Shown: in pieces, positions 25,917-35,432 of the stretch | Layout of the letters: each line of letters opens with the position of its first letter | How positions within the stretch are numbered: the stretch's first letter is position 1 | Origin: Anaerobiospirillum succiniciproducens DSM 6400 | GTDB lineage: Bacteria > Pseudomonadota > Gammaproteobacteria > Enterobacterales > Succinivibrionaceae | Reading direction: 5' to 3' | DNA length: 37,551 nucleotides | Assembly: GCF_000482845.1 (NCBI RefSeq) | Contig: NZ_AXWV01000042.1 | Span: 1-37,551 of the forward strand | Notes under the pieces: model-generated | The model's database searches: none | Told to the model about the DNA's origin: nothing | Seen by the model: the letters and a program-made list of their open reading frames with translations, nothing else | Program-made: the position numbers and the translations under genes

Positions 25917-26388
25917 CGGCAAGATATCTAAAATGCGGCTAGCTGCCGGAACTTTACAAGACCGTGAGCCACGATATCTATCTATGACGCTAAAGATACG
26001 ACGCACTAAGCTATTGAGCAGCTCCGTGGCGTGGCTAATGAAAGGCCGATATTTGAGTAGCTTTTTAGCTAAAGTTGAAAATCAACGTACACCTTTATCG
26101 TTGCAGTACACTCATAGCTTAGTCTTTTGCTATCATATTTAGGATGCTTGTTGCCGTCAGATACCCATAACACTGCTTATGCAATGCTCTGATCTTACTT
26201 AATCCTAGCTTGATGATATCAATGTTGAGTATGCAGATCATGTGAAGATCCGTGAATGTGCTGGACTTATAAAGCGTCTTAGTATGCTAATCACTCAAGG
26301 TGCTGAGATTGTCCGGAGCATAAGAGTGCTTAGCTGCGAAGGTGCATGAGTATGTGCATTAGCATATGAATATGCACGGGTATGAGAT
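25917..26388. other. Gap without a recognisable gene
   Basis: A 69-codon frame (25933-26142) starts 16 bp after the previous stop but has no ribosome binding site, domain or membrane signal, and is not called. The gap shows fragments of short repeats (GATATCTA at several places). Confidence 0.35.
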
Positions 26389-26475
26389 CATGCGTGCAGT
26401 GCTTATACAGAGATGAGTCCATGCGTGCAGTGCTTATATAGACATAAGCCCATGCGTGCAGTGCTTGTATAGGCG
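26389..26475. repeat. Tandem array, about 2.8 copies of a 31-bp unit
   Basis: CATGCGTGCAGTGCTTAT or a close variant starts at 26389, 26420 and 26451, exactly 31 bp apart, with variable ends. A looser TATG/GCAT-rich stretch (26341-26388) precedes it. It lies upstream of the membrane protein gene at 26599. Confidence 0.9.
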
Positions 26476-26598
26476 CAATCTGACGGCTAAAGTTAGACTT
26501 GAGAGTGGTTAAGTTGAGGGCAACACTATCACAAATTAGCCCACACATGCTCTTGAGTAGGTTTAGAACAGCAATATGTAGGTTTGACTAAATTGGCG

Positions 26599-27420
26599 AT
26601 GCAAAAGACACCCATAGATCACACATATCTGCAATCGTATCTAATCAAAGCTGGTATTCGTTTTGACTACAATGTTATCGATACCGTCTGTGCTAGAAAG
26701 TTCAGTGCAACTTTCTACATGGTTTTGATTACTGCCTTGCTGATCTTAAGTGTGCCTCAAGGCATGCCTGGCAATCCTATTCCTGTAGCTGAGGATGGGT
26801 CTTTAGCCTATGCCGGTATTAGTTCAAGCACTAAGACCATGTACTTTATTACTGTTGGCATTCTTGGTGTCTATCTTGGCTACTATCTGTTACGACTTTG
26901 CTACTACATTGCTCTACGCACCAAGCTCAGGTCTGATCCAGCCCCGCTGAGCGTTGAGGCTTATGCTGTAGTGTGTCTTGATGTTAAGACACGACCAATT
27001 GACTATATCTACCAGCTTTTCTCAATCATTTGTGGCCGTGGCAAAAATGGCTTTTGCCGTTATGCAGTGATTTACAAAGAGATTGGTTCAGAAAACCCAC
27101 GCTTTTTCTTAACTGCAGCTGTCAGCCACAAGCGTCTGTGCTTTATTCCTGATCACATTGGTAGAGTGTTTTTACATCGCAAGAAGCCACATCTTTACAC
27201 TTTAGATGATAAGTCTTCATATCAGACTGTCTCTGCCAAGCGTAGGATGATGCGCAAGTTTGCCATGCCAGCAAGCACTATGGCCTGCTCAAGTCAGCCA
27301 GGCAAGTCACAAGACTTAGCTGCCAATTCAGATACTGCAGTTTCTAGCAGCAATCTCAATCTTGACTCAAACAGCACCACTAGAACTGTAAAAGCCGAGC
27401 CTCAGCAAACGCAGCAATAG
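26599..27420 (+). CDS. Unrecognised two-helix membrane protein
   Basis: No family recognised. With the ATG used here it has 273 residues: a short cytoplasmic N-terminus, two likely membrane helices (about 36-54 and 81-103) and a loop of about 25 residues between them. A soluble region rich in Cys, Tyr, Arg and Lys follows (about 110-215), with a basic stretch KRRMMRKFAMP. The last 50 residues are Ser/Asn/Gln-rich and disordered. TTG codons at 26584 and 26593 are alternative in-frame starts; no clear ribosome binding site decides. Tandem arrays flank the gene on both sides. Confidence 0.65.
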   Translation: MQKTPIDHTYLQSYLIKAGIRFDYNVIDTVCARKFSATFYMVLITALLILSVPQGMPGNPIPVAEDGSLAYAGISSSTKTMYFITVGILGVYLGYYLLRLCYYIALRTKLRSDPAPLSVEAYAVVCLDVKTRPIDYIYQLFSIICGRGKNGFCRYAVIYKEIGSENPRFFLTAAVSHKRLCFIPDHIGRVFLHRKKPHLYTLDDKSSYQTVSAKRRMMRKFAMPASTMACSSQPGKSQDLAANSDTAVSSSNLNLDSNSTTRTVKAEPQQTQQ

Positions 27421-27731
27421 TCCTGAACGCCTAGCCTAGACTATGCAACTGCAAAGCACAGACTAGAGCAGCCAGCACAAGCTAGCAGCAGTCAAGAACA
27501 GACTAGAGCAGCCATGCACGGGCTGCAACCGCCAAGCACGGACTAGCTACTGTGCGGCAAGGCAAGAGTGATCATTGCAATAGCCTATATTAGGCAAGGG
27601 CCGTGTGGAGGCGGTAGCTTGAAGAGCTTTGATCTTGAGAGTGTTTTAGGTTGCTTGAGATCTTTTGAGAGCTTTATATCTTGTGATCGCTTAGCGATAG
27701 CAACTTTAACAAGGCCCTGCGTGGGCCTTAA
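27421..27731. repeat. Short gap with a diverged tandem array (about 27450-27550)
   Basis: GACTAGAGCAGCCA occurs twice about 43 bp apart, and related CAAG(C/A)ACAGACTAG-type starts occur three times, which suggests about three copies of a 40-bp unit. The rest of the gap has no gene. Confidence 0.6.
27711..27729. terminator. Terminator-like stem between converging genes
   Basis: AAGGCCC (27711-27717), TGCGT, GGGCCTT (27723-27729), then AATTATTTG on the plus strand. It touches the stop of the minus-strand ATPase-like gene. T-runs are weak in both directions. Confidence 0.55.
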
Positions 27732-29024
27732 TTATTTGTCTTCAGTCTTGATGAGGTATTCTTCTTCGCCAGCATCGTAGACGCGGGTGTTGATAGGCAA
27801 TTCTCGTAATTGTGCTGATGAGATTCCGGTGAGGATTTGGAAAATACGGCGCATTTCGACGTTAGTAAAGCCGTATTTATAACGCCAGGAGAGAGAGTGC
27901 TCACGGTCGGAGAAAGTAACTTTATTGCATGAGAAGAGGCCTTGCTGTAAGAGCAGGGAGCCAAATTCTTTACCTTGAGGGAAAATGCCGACTTCCTCTA
28001 AATACAGCTGATCTTGGCCGTCCTTTTCAATAAACCAATCTAAGTTTGGCTCTTCTCTAGCAAGTGCAGCTTGAGCAAAGGTGTAGTTGTTGTCACCGCT
28101 GTAGGCATAAAGATCGCCATCGTTATCTAAGGCGCGAGTAACAGAGAGCGGACAGAGCATCTTTTTCATCTTGTCAGAGAAGACGAAACCACCATAGCAA
28201 TGCTCAAGCACATCAAGATACTCAGCAGCTGTAATACCTTGCTGCGGGGCAATACGGGCAATATCTTCACTATAAGTATTTTTGATTTCCTCAATAGTAA
28301 AGCCCATCATCTCAGAGGCAATATCCGAGAAGGATAAGTCGATAACGTGTGGCAGACCTTCAGAGAAATTATTGGACAGAGCAAACTTAACGTGGCCAGT
28401 AAGCAAGCAGAACTTGACGCGATCGCCAGCCTGTCTGAAGGCTGAGAGCATGTCAAAGTACATAGCGTTAGCAAGTTCACGCTCATCAGGCTTTTCCATT
28501 GCAGAGATCATGTATAGCGGTACATCGTAGTTATCGACGATCACTACAACAGGGCTTTTCTCTTTATCGCTGATCTCGCGAACAAGCTGCAGCATTTGAC
28601 GACGTAAGTCATTGCGTCCATCGGTCTTGAGCTTGATGTGGTGTTCCCAGATCTCAGATTGCAAGGTATCACCGAGCATCTTGGCAAAGGCTTGTAAGGT
28701 ATTGGCCTTTGACATAGCAAAAGAGAAGTGGAGTACTGGATATTGGCCAAGATCGTCGGCATTAAAGCCATTAGGATCTTTGATGGCTAAGTGGTCAATT
28801 AAGAGCTCGTCACGAATTAATAATGACTCAATCGCTTCACTAGCTAGTGATAGACCAAAACCACGTGGGCGAATGAGCATAAAGACATTCTGCGAAGGCA
28901 GACGTGGAGCCTTATCTAAGAAGTTGATGAACTTGGTCAGGTGATCAAGCTTATTGATGTAATGGCGATCAGTGAAAATCACCTCATGCAAATGAGAATT
29001 GCTACCTGAGTTATTTGAGTTCAT
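27732..29024 (-). CDS. AAA-ATPase-like family protein with degenerate Walker A and B (probable pseudo-ATPase)
   Basis: The fold is recognisable from the order of landmarks. An N-terminal FTDRHYINKLDHLTKF segment is followed by the P-loop region FMLIRPRGFGLSL, where the family norm is RPRRFGKS. VVVIVDNYDVPL then stands where the norm is an IDEYDxP stretch. In residue numbers counted from the upstream TTG, the Walker lysine is Leu60 and the Walker B glutamate is Asn167, so ATP binding and hydrolysis are probably lost. Typical members are about 520-570 residues with a C-terminal PD-(D/E)XK nuclease domain (DUF1703); this one ends at about 430, with no such domain seen. The frame is otherwise intact. 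I use ATG 29024, with AGG seven bases upstream, over TTG 29030. Confidence 0.8.
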   Translation of the reverse strand: MNSNNSGSNSHLHEVIFTDRHYINKLDHLTKFINFLDKAPRLPSQNVFMLIRPRGFGLSLASEAIESLLIRDELLIDHLAIKDPNGFNADDLGQYPVLHFSFAMSKANTLQAFAKMLGDTLQSEIWEHHIKLKTDGRNDLRRQMLQLVREISDKEKSPVVVIVDNYDVPLYMISAMEKPDERELANAMYFDMLSAFRQAGDRVKFCLLTGHVKFALSNNFSEGLPHVIDLSFSDIASEMMGFTIEEIKNTYSEDIARIAPQQGITAAEYLDVLEHCYGGFVFSDKMKKMLCPLSVTRALDNDGDLYAYSGDNNYTFAQAALAREEPNLDWFIEKDGQDQLYLEEVGIFPQGKEFGSLLLQQGLFSCNKVTFSDREHSLSWRYKYGFTNVEMRRIFQILTGISSAQLRELPINTRVYDAGEEEYLIKTEDK

Positions 29025-29320
29025 CTGCAAACCTAAAACACGAAAGTTAGACTACAAATCCACGGCTACATATACATACTAGTGCATGTATATATGCCCA
29101 TTAAGATGTCTATGATAGCAAAGTCCGTCTCAAATCGCTTAGATATGGACAGGCTTTATACAAAAGAGCGCGGTAAAGCGATCTACCTAGGTAAGAAATG
29201 GCTGCATTTAGCTAAGACTAGCAATAAGATGGGGTGGAGATGAATCACTTAAAGCTGTGGATTCTGGTAGTGAAAGGAAAGTTATTTGAGTAAAGATAAG
29301 TTTTTCAGGGCGTAGAAACG
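29025..29320. other. Gap between the ATPase-like gene and the ffs terminator
   Basis: AT-rich, no gene seen. A TATATACATACTAGTGCATGTATATA-like self-complementary patch lies near 29069-29096, in the promoter region of the minus-strand gene. Confidence 0.3.
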
Positions 29321-29344
29321 AAAAAAGAACACCAAGGTGTTCTT
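29321..29344 (-). terminator. Intrinsic terminator of the SRP RNA gene
   Basis: On the minus strand AAGAACACC, TT loop, GGTGTTCTT, followed by a T-run (plus-strand A at 29321-29326). It begins 8 bp after the RNA's closing helix. Confidence 0.85.
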
Positions 29345-29351
29345 CTTTTTA

Positions 29352-29459
29352 GCGGGTGGGCACCAACTACATCCCGGTACCTCATTACACAAATTTGGCT
29401 GCTTCGTTCCCGACCTGACCAATTGATCTGCGAATAAGTACGAGAGAGCTGGCACCCGC
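29352..29459 (-). ncRNA. ffs: Signal recognition particle RNA (4.5S type)
   Basis: RNA scaffold of the SRP, which with Ffh targets membrane proteins to the translocon. Read on the minus strand, the 108-nt sequence starts GCGGGTGCC and ends with the complementary CACCCGC. The conserved apical domain is GGTCAGGT-CGGGAACGAAGCAGCC; E. coli has GGTCAGGT-CCGGAAGGAAGCAGCC. The GGAA tetraloop is kept, and its closing pair has changed from C-G to G-C, a compensatory swap that supports a folded, working RNA. CCGGGATGTAG on the 3' side also matches E. coli. The promoter is at 29475-29504 and the terminator follows immediately. No protein gene should be called on top of it. Confidence 0.95.
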
Positions 29460-29474
29460 AAAACTTATGCTTAA

Positions 29475-29504
29475 ATTATACAATAAGAACTTAGCATAAT
29501 ACAA
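29475..29504 (-). promoter_or_regulatory. Promoter of ffs
   Basis: On the minus strand TTGTAT (29504-29499), an 18-bp spacer and a perfect TATAAT (29480-29475). Transcription would begin a few bases before the RNA 5' end at 29459, leaving a short leader to be trimmed. Confidence 0.7.
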
Positions 29505-29747
29505 CACCTTTGCATCTCCAAGCTCAAATGGTACTAGTACTATGTGATCTATATGCTGTTTGTTGGGCAAAGTCGTGTAGTTTAGAGCTAAGTTTAGAGT
29601 CTTGTTTGGTGCATAAAAATTGAGTCATTATGCTAAAATAGGCGACTTTTAAGGGCTAAGGTAGAGAGCTTAATGCTCTAGCTAGTCTTTTAATCTTGGC
29701 TCCTTACTCTTGTGTTTGTAACTGTACAGTTTGGCGGTGATTCTTTT

Positions 29748-30728
29748 ATGGCAAAGCGCAAAGTTAGCGGCATCTTCTTATTGGATAAGCCAGAGGGTAT
29801 TTCATCTTCAGGCGCATTGGTTAAATGCCGTGGTATCTTCTCAGCTATGAAAGGCGGCCATACTGGAGCTTTAGATCCTTTAGCCTCAGGTCTGCTTCCT
29901 ATCTGCCTTGGCGATGCTGCTAAGTTCTCTTCTTTCTTTTTAGAAGGACGTAAGCGCTATATCGCTGAGGGTACTTTAGGCAAAACCACTACTACTTGTG
30001 ATAGAGAAGGTGAGATTGTTTTAGAGCGCGATATTGGTGATGCTTTAGAACGTCTTGAGTCAGTACTTGAGAAGTTTCGTGGCACTATCACTCAAGTCCC
30101 ACCAATTTACTCAGCTATCAAGGTTAATGGCAAGGCCTTATATCAGTACGCTCGCCAAGGACGCGAGGATGAGATCGAGATTCCTAAGCGTGAGGTTGAG
30201 ATTTTAGAGCTTAAGCTTTTAGAAACTACCGCTACCACCTTCAAAATCGAAGTCTACTGCTCAAAGGGCACTTACATTCGCACTTTAGTCTCAGATATTG
30301 GTGAGGCTTTAGGCTGTGGAGCTTACGTAACTATGCTGCGTCGTACTTACGTTGAGGGCTTACCAGCAGGCAAGATGACTGAGCTTGCTACTATCAAAGA
30401 GTTAGCTGATTCACGTGAGAATAAGAGCGATTTTAGTGAGCTTGATAAGCTCCTTATTCCAGTAGATGAGGCCTTAAACAATCTGCCTAAGGTTCATATT
30501 CCACTATCCATGGCTGATCCATTAAGCCATGGTATGAAGCAGGGCAAAGACTTATCTTTATGCACCCTGCCAGAGGGCGGACTCAAGGCAAATGACATCT
30601 TCCAGGTTCGCTACAACGGCTACTTCATGGGCGTATGCTATTTAAGCGAGGATGGTTACATCACTCCTAAGCGCATGATGGATCCAGAAAGCTTTGCAGC
30701 TTTTGTTAAAAGCGAAAGCAAGTCCTAG
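29748..30728 (+). CDS. truB: tRNA pseudouridine-55 synthase
   Basis: Makes pseudouridine at position 55 of the T-loop in nearly all elongator tRNAs. With the ATG used it has 326 residues, close to the E. coli length of 314. The catalytic Asp43 is in GGHTGALDPLASGLLP, and the VPPIYSAIKVNGKALYQYAR and CSKGTYIRTLVSDIG motifs are typical. An in-frame GTG at 29712 exists upstream, but homologues start near the ATG, which has GGTGA eight bases before it. In most bacteria truB sits with rbfA or rpsO; here it stands alone, divergent from ffs. No clear terminator follows. Confidence 0.96.
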   Translation: MAKRKVSGIFLLDKPEGISSSGALVKCRGIFSAMKGGHTGALDPLASGLLPICLGDAAKFSSFFLEGRKRYIAEGTLGKTTTTCDREGEIVLERDIGDALERLESVLEKFRGTITQVPPIYSAIKVNGKALYQYARQGREDEIEIPKREVEILELKLLETTATTFKIEVYCSKGTYIRTLVSDIGEALGCGAYVTMLRRTYVEGLPAGKMTELATIKELADSRENKSDFSELDKLLIPVDEALNNLPKVHIPLSMADPLSHGMKQGKDLSLCTLPEGGLKANDIFQVRYNGYFMGVCYLSEDGYITPKRMMDPESFAAFVKSESKS

Positions 30729-31628
30729 TTTCAATCACATCACTCATAACAAACAGCAAGGCAAGAGTACAGCCTGACCTAAACATTAGAGTGCAATGTT
30801 AAATGCTCTACCAAAGCTTATGTTAGGCATACTCTGAAAGTAGCAGGGTAAATGCTATATCGTAGCTTGGCTAAGGCTAACTTAAGCCAAGGCAGCGCGA
30901 TGTTTGGTTAAAGCTATCTTAAGCAAATGCTGCTCTAAGTTTTGCTGCTATCAAGGCCCACAACTTCAAAAGTCCCGATTTGAGCAACACCCCTTAAGCC
31001 AACTCTATTTCTGAATCATCTTGCTTTCAACACGCCATCAGCTTTTAGCTCAATTGCATTGGCAATCTTAAGAAGACTAGCCACATCGAGGTTGAGCTGA
31101 ATTGCAGTGCGGGCGCTGTAGCAGGCTAGAACTGGCTAGATTTGTAAGTATGATGGGGCAATTTGTTGTGTTTGTGAATAGGCTCACAATCGACAAATAG
31201 GATAAAATGCACCTTTTGTTGATGGCTATATTTTGCATAGCAAAGATTTTTGCTAGATGTGGCATAGCGCTCAGTGCAAATTACTTGATTTGTGTATGAT
31301 TAAAGTGTTTTACTGCGCTCTTTTTATAGCTAACAAGATATTTAACGCTATAGTTTGTAAATAAGAGTTGCCGTAAGTGCTGTTTAAATTGTGGCAATCA
31401 TGTTGTTTAAACAATTTTGAGTATCTGTCTTAACTTGAATGGTTTAAGTTAGGTTAAGACAATCATCATATGCTTGTGATTTAAAAGCTTATTCGTTTTT
31501 TTAACTTGATGGCGTGGATGAAGAGCGCTGTCTAAAGATTTAACCTCAATACTTATTGCGCTAGCTAGTAGGATTGAGGCTCACTTGTGTGAAAGTGAGT
31601 CGTTGACACCTTTTGCGGAGATATTGGC
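30729..31628. other. Long gap upstream of the GGDEF gene
   Basis: No supported gene in 900 bp. Between 30780 and 30930 are loosely repeated CTTAAGC/GCTAAGG words and a weak stem (CTTGGCT with AGCCAAG near 30865-30890). A 7-bp hairpin, CTCACTT (31580-31586) with AAGTGAG (31593-31599), lies in the leader 30 bp before the GGDEF start, close enough to influence translation. Confidence 0.4.
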
Positions 31629-34600
31629 TTGAACAGATTTCTGAAGATTAACAAGATTAGAGATCTGAGCAGAGTGTTCATTATTCCTATAATGATCATG
31701 TCTGGCGTGCTGATTTTGGTACTGTATCTTGACATGGTTAAGATCCAGGACAAGTCTGTGCTGCTTGTAGATCAAGCTATTCCTAATATTGAGAAGATGC
31801 AAAAGGGCTCGGTAAACCTGCTGCAGCTTAAGCTCAATATCGACATCATGACCTCATCAGTCGATAAGAATCATTGCACCCAAGCTTATATCGGTGCAGT
31901 AAAGATTTTAGATGAGGCCTCCATTTTCAATCGCGATAACTTTGCTAAGCTCAGTCATGATCTTCGCTTAGAGGTTAACCGTTTGTGGAAGTTACGTAAT
32001 CAGCTTGATGAAGTTAGAGCTACTGTCCACAATTCCCTTCACTATATGGACATGTTGATGTATCTCATCGTGTCCGATCAGCCATATCTCTTCCCTGAGT
32101 ATGAGCAAACTGTTGCTAGTTATTTAGATCTTTATCAGACCAGTGCCTATAAGCGTGAGCTTGCAGACTTCCATGCTGATAACATTGCTATGTTAACTGA
32201 ACGTTTTAGCTCGAAGTTTGATCTTGTTGGTTTCTTAAATGAAAACCCTCAAGAGCCTCAAAAGTTCACTGATAAAGCAGACCGTATTAATAAGCTTTTA
32301 AATCAGGCTTTACTGCAGCTCAATGAGCACAAGGATCACTTTGATCTACAAAGCCAAAAAGAGCTCTATGAGTTTGTAAATGAAAACAACAAGCATCAGC
32401 CAGATGATTTCTCCAACCGCATTGAGCAGTATGGAAACGACTTCAAAGATGCTCAGGCAGCCGCCATTCGTGATGCACAAGCTAATACCAAGAATGTCGA
32501 GTCAAACGATGCATCTGTAGACAATGTCAAAGAGGATAATAGCGTAGGCCCATATGCATCATCACCATATGCAGGTAAGAAAACTTACAAGGATGATGTG
32601 CTCTACACCAGTCAGCTAAAGTCCATTATGGAATCATCTGAGGGGGCTATTGATGGACGTATTGCTAACTCTGTAAATGCAGCAGCAAAGGCTAATGCTA
32701 AGAATGATGCCACTGTTATGGCTGACACAATTGACTCTCAGGGTAAAGTTCAAGAAGTGTCAGATACTAAGACAACATCATCAATTGAGCAGCTTGCTAC
32801 TGGCATGGATGAAGTTGGATTAACCGAGGAAGAGGCTTCTGTCATTGCGCAAGATCGCTCCTTGACTAACGTTAAACCAACCATTCGTGAAGAAGTTAAG
32901 CACATCAGAAAAATAAGAAACCACAATCTTAAAATGCTCGGCTATTACGAGCGTGAGTTTGAGCGCTTCTTACCTCTGTGGAATATCTATTTACGTCTGC
33001 AAGAGAGCTTTGTGCAGGACATTAATTCTGCACGTATGAAGGTTGATGCCCTTTCAGAGGCGTACACAGTAAGTGGTATCAAAGAGCTGCATAAGGATCT
33101 TAGAGAAATTACCTCTTTAGCATCTGAAATTAAGCCAATGATGGTTGGAACTTTATTATTCTCTGTTATTGGTTTCTGGCTCATCATGTTCTTGATTAAG
33201 CGTCGCATTATTGAGCCACTGCAGACCATTGCTCACTTGCTAATTAGATTCCGTTACACCAAGAAGATTGAGATCGCAGCTTACTCAGGATTCTTCAAGA
33301 AAGATCACTTACTTGAGATCCGTGAGGTTATTGATGTACTGCCTCAGATCTTTGATGATTACAGTGCGATTAAGCAAAACGAGAGTCACTTAAAGCAGCG
33401 TTATGAAGAGCTGGTTATTCACTCTAAGTACGATGGTTTAACCAAGGTATTTAACCGTGGCAGCCTCAATGCTTTAGTCAAAGAGATCGGCAATTCAACG
33501 CCAGCATCTTTTGCTATTTTAATGGTGGATATTGACTTCTTTAAGAAGCTCAATGACTCCATGGGTCACCAGTGCGGTGATGAGGTGTTATTTGCTGTAG
33601 CTCAGACTCTCCACTCTAACTTGGCTAAGAAAGACTTAGTGTTTAGATACGGTGGTGAAGAGTTCTGTATCATCTTGTCTGATGTAAATACTCAGAATGC
33701 ATACAAGATCGCCGATCGTCTGTGTAAGCGTATTGCCTCATTAAAGCTGATAAACAAGGGCGCAGAATCTGGCTTAGTTACGATCTCTGTGGGGCTGTCT
33801 ACGGTTACTACTTCAGAAAATCAGTACCGCATCAACGATCTGATTAAGCAAGCAGACAAGGCTTTATATAACGCTAAGAATTCTGGACGTAACTGCGTTT
33901 GCATTTACAACAATGTTGAGGGAGAGGTCTTAGAAGAGGCTACTCATAACGACATCTCCATTGAGCATGCTGACGATAAGCTTTTCTGCGCGGTAAATAT
34001 CAGTGGTGACAATACTGATGCATCTAGCAATGATGAAGTAGCCGATGCAAGTGCATCATCAGAACAAAATACTTCAGCTAAGGCCTATGCAAGCTCTAGT
34101 TCAGATAATGCTAATGCTAGTTCAGCGAGTGCTGCAGCTGCGTTATCAAGCTTAGTTGCGGCCAACGTCAATGCATCTTCTATTAGTCTAAATGTTGGAG
34201 AAGATGATGCAGACAATGCTGGCCATTTAAAGGCTGATAGCCAAGATAGCTCCACTTCATCATATTTATCAGATGAAGAGGCAGCTACCTACTTAGATGA
34301 GACTAGAAAATTTCTCTCTGACGAGGAAGAATCTAAAGAGTCGCAAAGCGATGACATTACTAATGTCCATAGCTATGGCTGGCTTGACGGCTTTGAGTAT
34401 TTTGAGAACCAAAAGAGACGAGAAAAAGAGCAAAAAGAATCATCTGACGTTCATGGCGATGATGATAAGGTTGCACAAAACGATGATGATTCTATCGATG
34501 ACGAGCAGTTAGTTGATGCAGTGCTCTCTATTGCCACTGGCCGTCCTGCAAATGATATCTCTAAAACTCGCTGTCAAAGATCTTCAAGCGTAAATGCGCA

Positions 34601-35432
34601 CTCAGTTGAAGTTGAGAGTTCTGATTACAATCAGGCGTTCGAGTTTGATCTGCCATCAGAAGATACAGATACTGAAGAGGTTACAAAGAGCGAGCCTAAA
34701 AAAGCATCAGAATCAATCGAAGAGCTCAGTAACATCAAACAAAAGATCGCTGAATCTAGACCATTTGATGTTATGAGTGAAGCTGACTCAGCTTTAGTTG
34801 ACAGCGATATTCAAGGCCCGATTGCAACTTATACTAGTTTCGTCGATAAGATTGTGGAGAACAAGGTTGATGAGGAAGCTTCACAAGAAGACTCCGATGT
34901 TGCTCCTTTGCAGTTAATCTCGAACATGGATGATTCTAATGAGTCAGACTCTAGCAATATCGATGAGCTGATAGCACGAGCCGAGGATGATCAAGAGTCA
35001 GTATATCACTCAAGCCTTTATGCCTATGGTATTGATTCATCTATTGCTGATGCGCCAAAGGATCGTATCACTCAGATGAAGGCGTTGCTCACAGAGGTCT
35101 CTAAAGTTAAGGGAGACATAACTGACTCTGACATCAGTACAAGCGAAGTAGTCGATGACTCTCACAAGCCACTAGCTGATGAAGCTGATCTTGAAGGCGA
35201 TCTTAAAGCTAAGGATGATAAGCCTCTTGAAACTATTGAGCAGCTCAAAGAGCAGATTCTCAAAGAGTCTGATAATGGCAATGAGAACAATGCTAAAACT
35301 GTAGACGCATTAGCTCCTGATGCCATTGTAAGTCCAGTAATTGAAAAAGATGGCTTTGCTGAGGTTTCAGTTACTAGCAATAAGAAAGATTTTGCTGCTG
35401 TTATCGTTCCAACAACGGAAGACAAAAGTTAG
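31629..35432 (+). CDS. Membrane diguanylate cyclase (GGDEF) with a 500-residue acidic tail
   Basis: Predicted to make cyclic di-GMP from two GTP. The 1267 residues start at a TTG with GGAG eight bases upstream. Membrane helix 1 is about 16-34. A periplasmic region (35-502) is helical, with a low-complexity stretch at about 265-420. Helix 2 is 503-525, then a HAMP-like linker and the GGDEF domain at about 600-758. The active site is GGEEF (675-679), preceded by DIDFFKKLND. The inhibitory RxxD site is missing (AKKD in its place), so product inhibition at that site is not expected. Residues about 760-1267 are rich in Asp, Glu, Ser and Ala, have no recognised domain and are probably disordered. 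The final codons form the first unit of a tandem array. Confidence 0.9.
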   Translation: MNRFLKINKIRDLSRVFIIPIMIMSGVLILVLYLDMVKIQDKSVLLVDQAIPNIEKMQKGSVNLLQLKLNIDIMTSSVDKNHCTQAYIGAVKILDEASIFNRDNFAKLSHDLRLEVNRLWKLRNQLDEVRATVHNSLHYMDMLMYLIVSDQPYLFPEYEQTVASYLDLYQTSAYKRELADFHADNIAMLTERFSSKFDLVGFLNENPQEPQKFTDKADRINKLLNQALLQLNEHKDHFDLQSQKELYEFVNENNKHQPDDFSNRIEQYGNDFKDAQAAAIRDAQANTKNVESNDASVDNVKEDNSVGPYASSPYAGKKTYKDDVLYTSQLKSIMESSEGAIDGRIANSVNAAAKANAKNDATVMADTIDSQGKVQEVSDTKTTSSIEQLATGMDEVGLTEEEASVIAQDRSLTNVKPTIREEVKHIRKIRNHNLKMLGYYEREFERFLPLWNIYLRLQESFVQDINSARMKVDALSEAYTVSGIKELHKDLREITSLASEIKPMMVGTLLFSVIGFWLIMFLIKRRIIEPLQTIAHLLIRFRYTKKIEIAAYSGFFKKDHLLEIREVIDVLPQIFDDYSAIKQNESHLKQRYEELVIHSKYDGLTKVFNRGSLNALVKEIGNSTPASFAILMVDIDFFKKLNDSMGHQCGDEVLFAVAQTLHSNLAKKDLVFRYGGEEFCIILSDVNTQNAYKIADRLCKRIASLKLINKGAESGLVTISVGLSTVTTSENQYRINDLIKQADKALYNAKNSGRNCVCIYNNVEGEVLEEATHNDISIEHADDKLFCAVNISGDNTDASSNDEVADASASSEQNTSAKAYASSSSDNANASSASAAAALSSLVAANVNASSISLNVGEDDADNAGHLKADSQDSSTSSYLSDEEAATYLDETRKFLSDEEESKESQSDDITNVHSYGWLDGFEYFENQKRREKEQKESSDVHGDDDKVAQNDDDSIDDEQLVDAVLSIATGRPANDISKTRCQRSSSVNAHSVEVESSDYNQAFEFDLPSEDTDTEEVTKSEPKKASESIEELSNIKQKIAESRPFDVMSEADSALVDSDIQGPIATYTSFVDKIVENKVDEEASQEDSDVAPLQLISNMDDSNESDSSNIDELIARAEDDQESVYHSSLYAYGIDSSIADAPKDRITQMKALLTEVSKVKGDITDSDISTSEVVDDSHKPLADEADLEGDLKAKDDKPLETIEQLKEQILKESDNGNENNAKTVDALAPDAIVSPVIEKDGFAEVSVTSNKKDFAAVIVPTTEDKS

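Noticed and set aside
29385-29570. Minus-strand coding frame of 61 codons
   Set aside because: It overlaps the SRP RNA gene and its promoter, which explain the conservation in this stretch.
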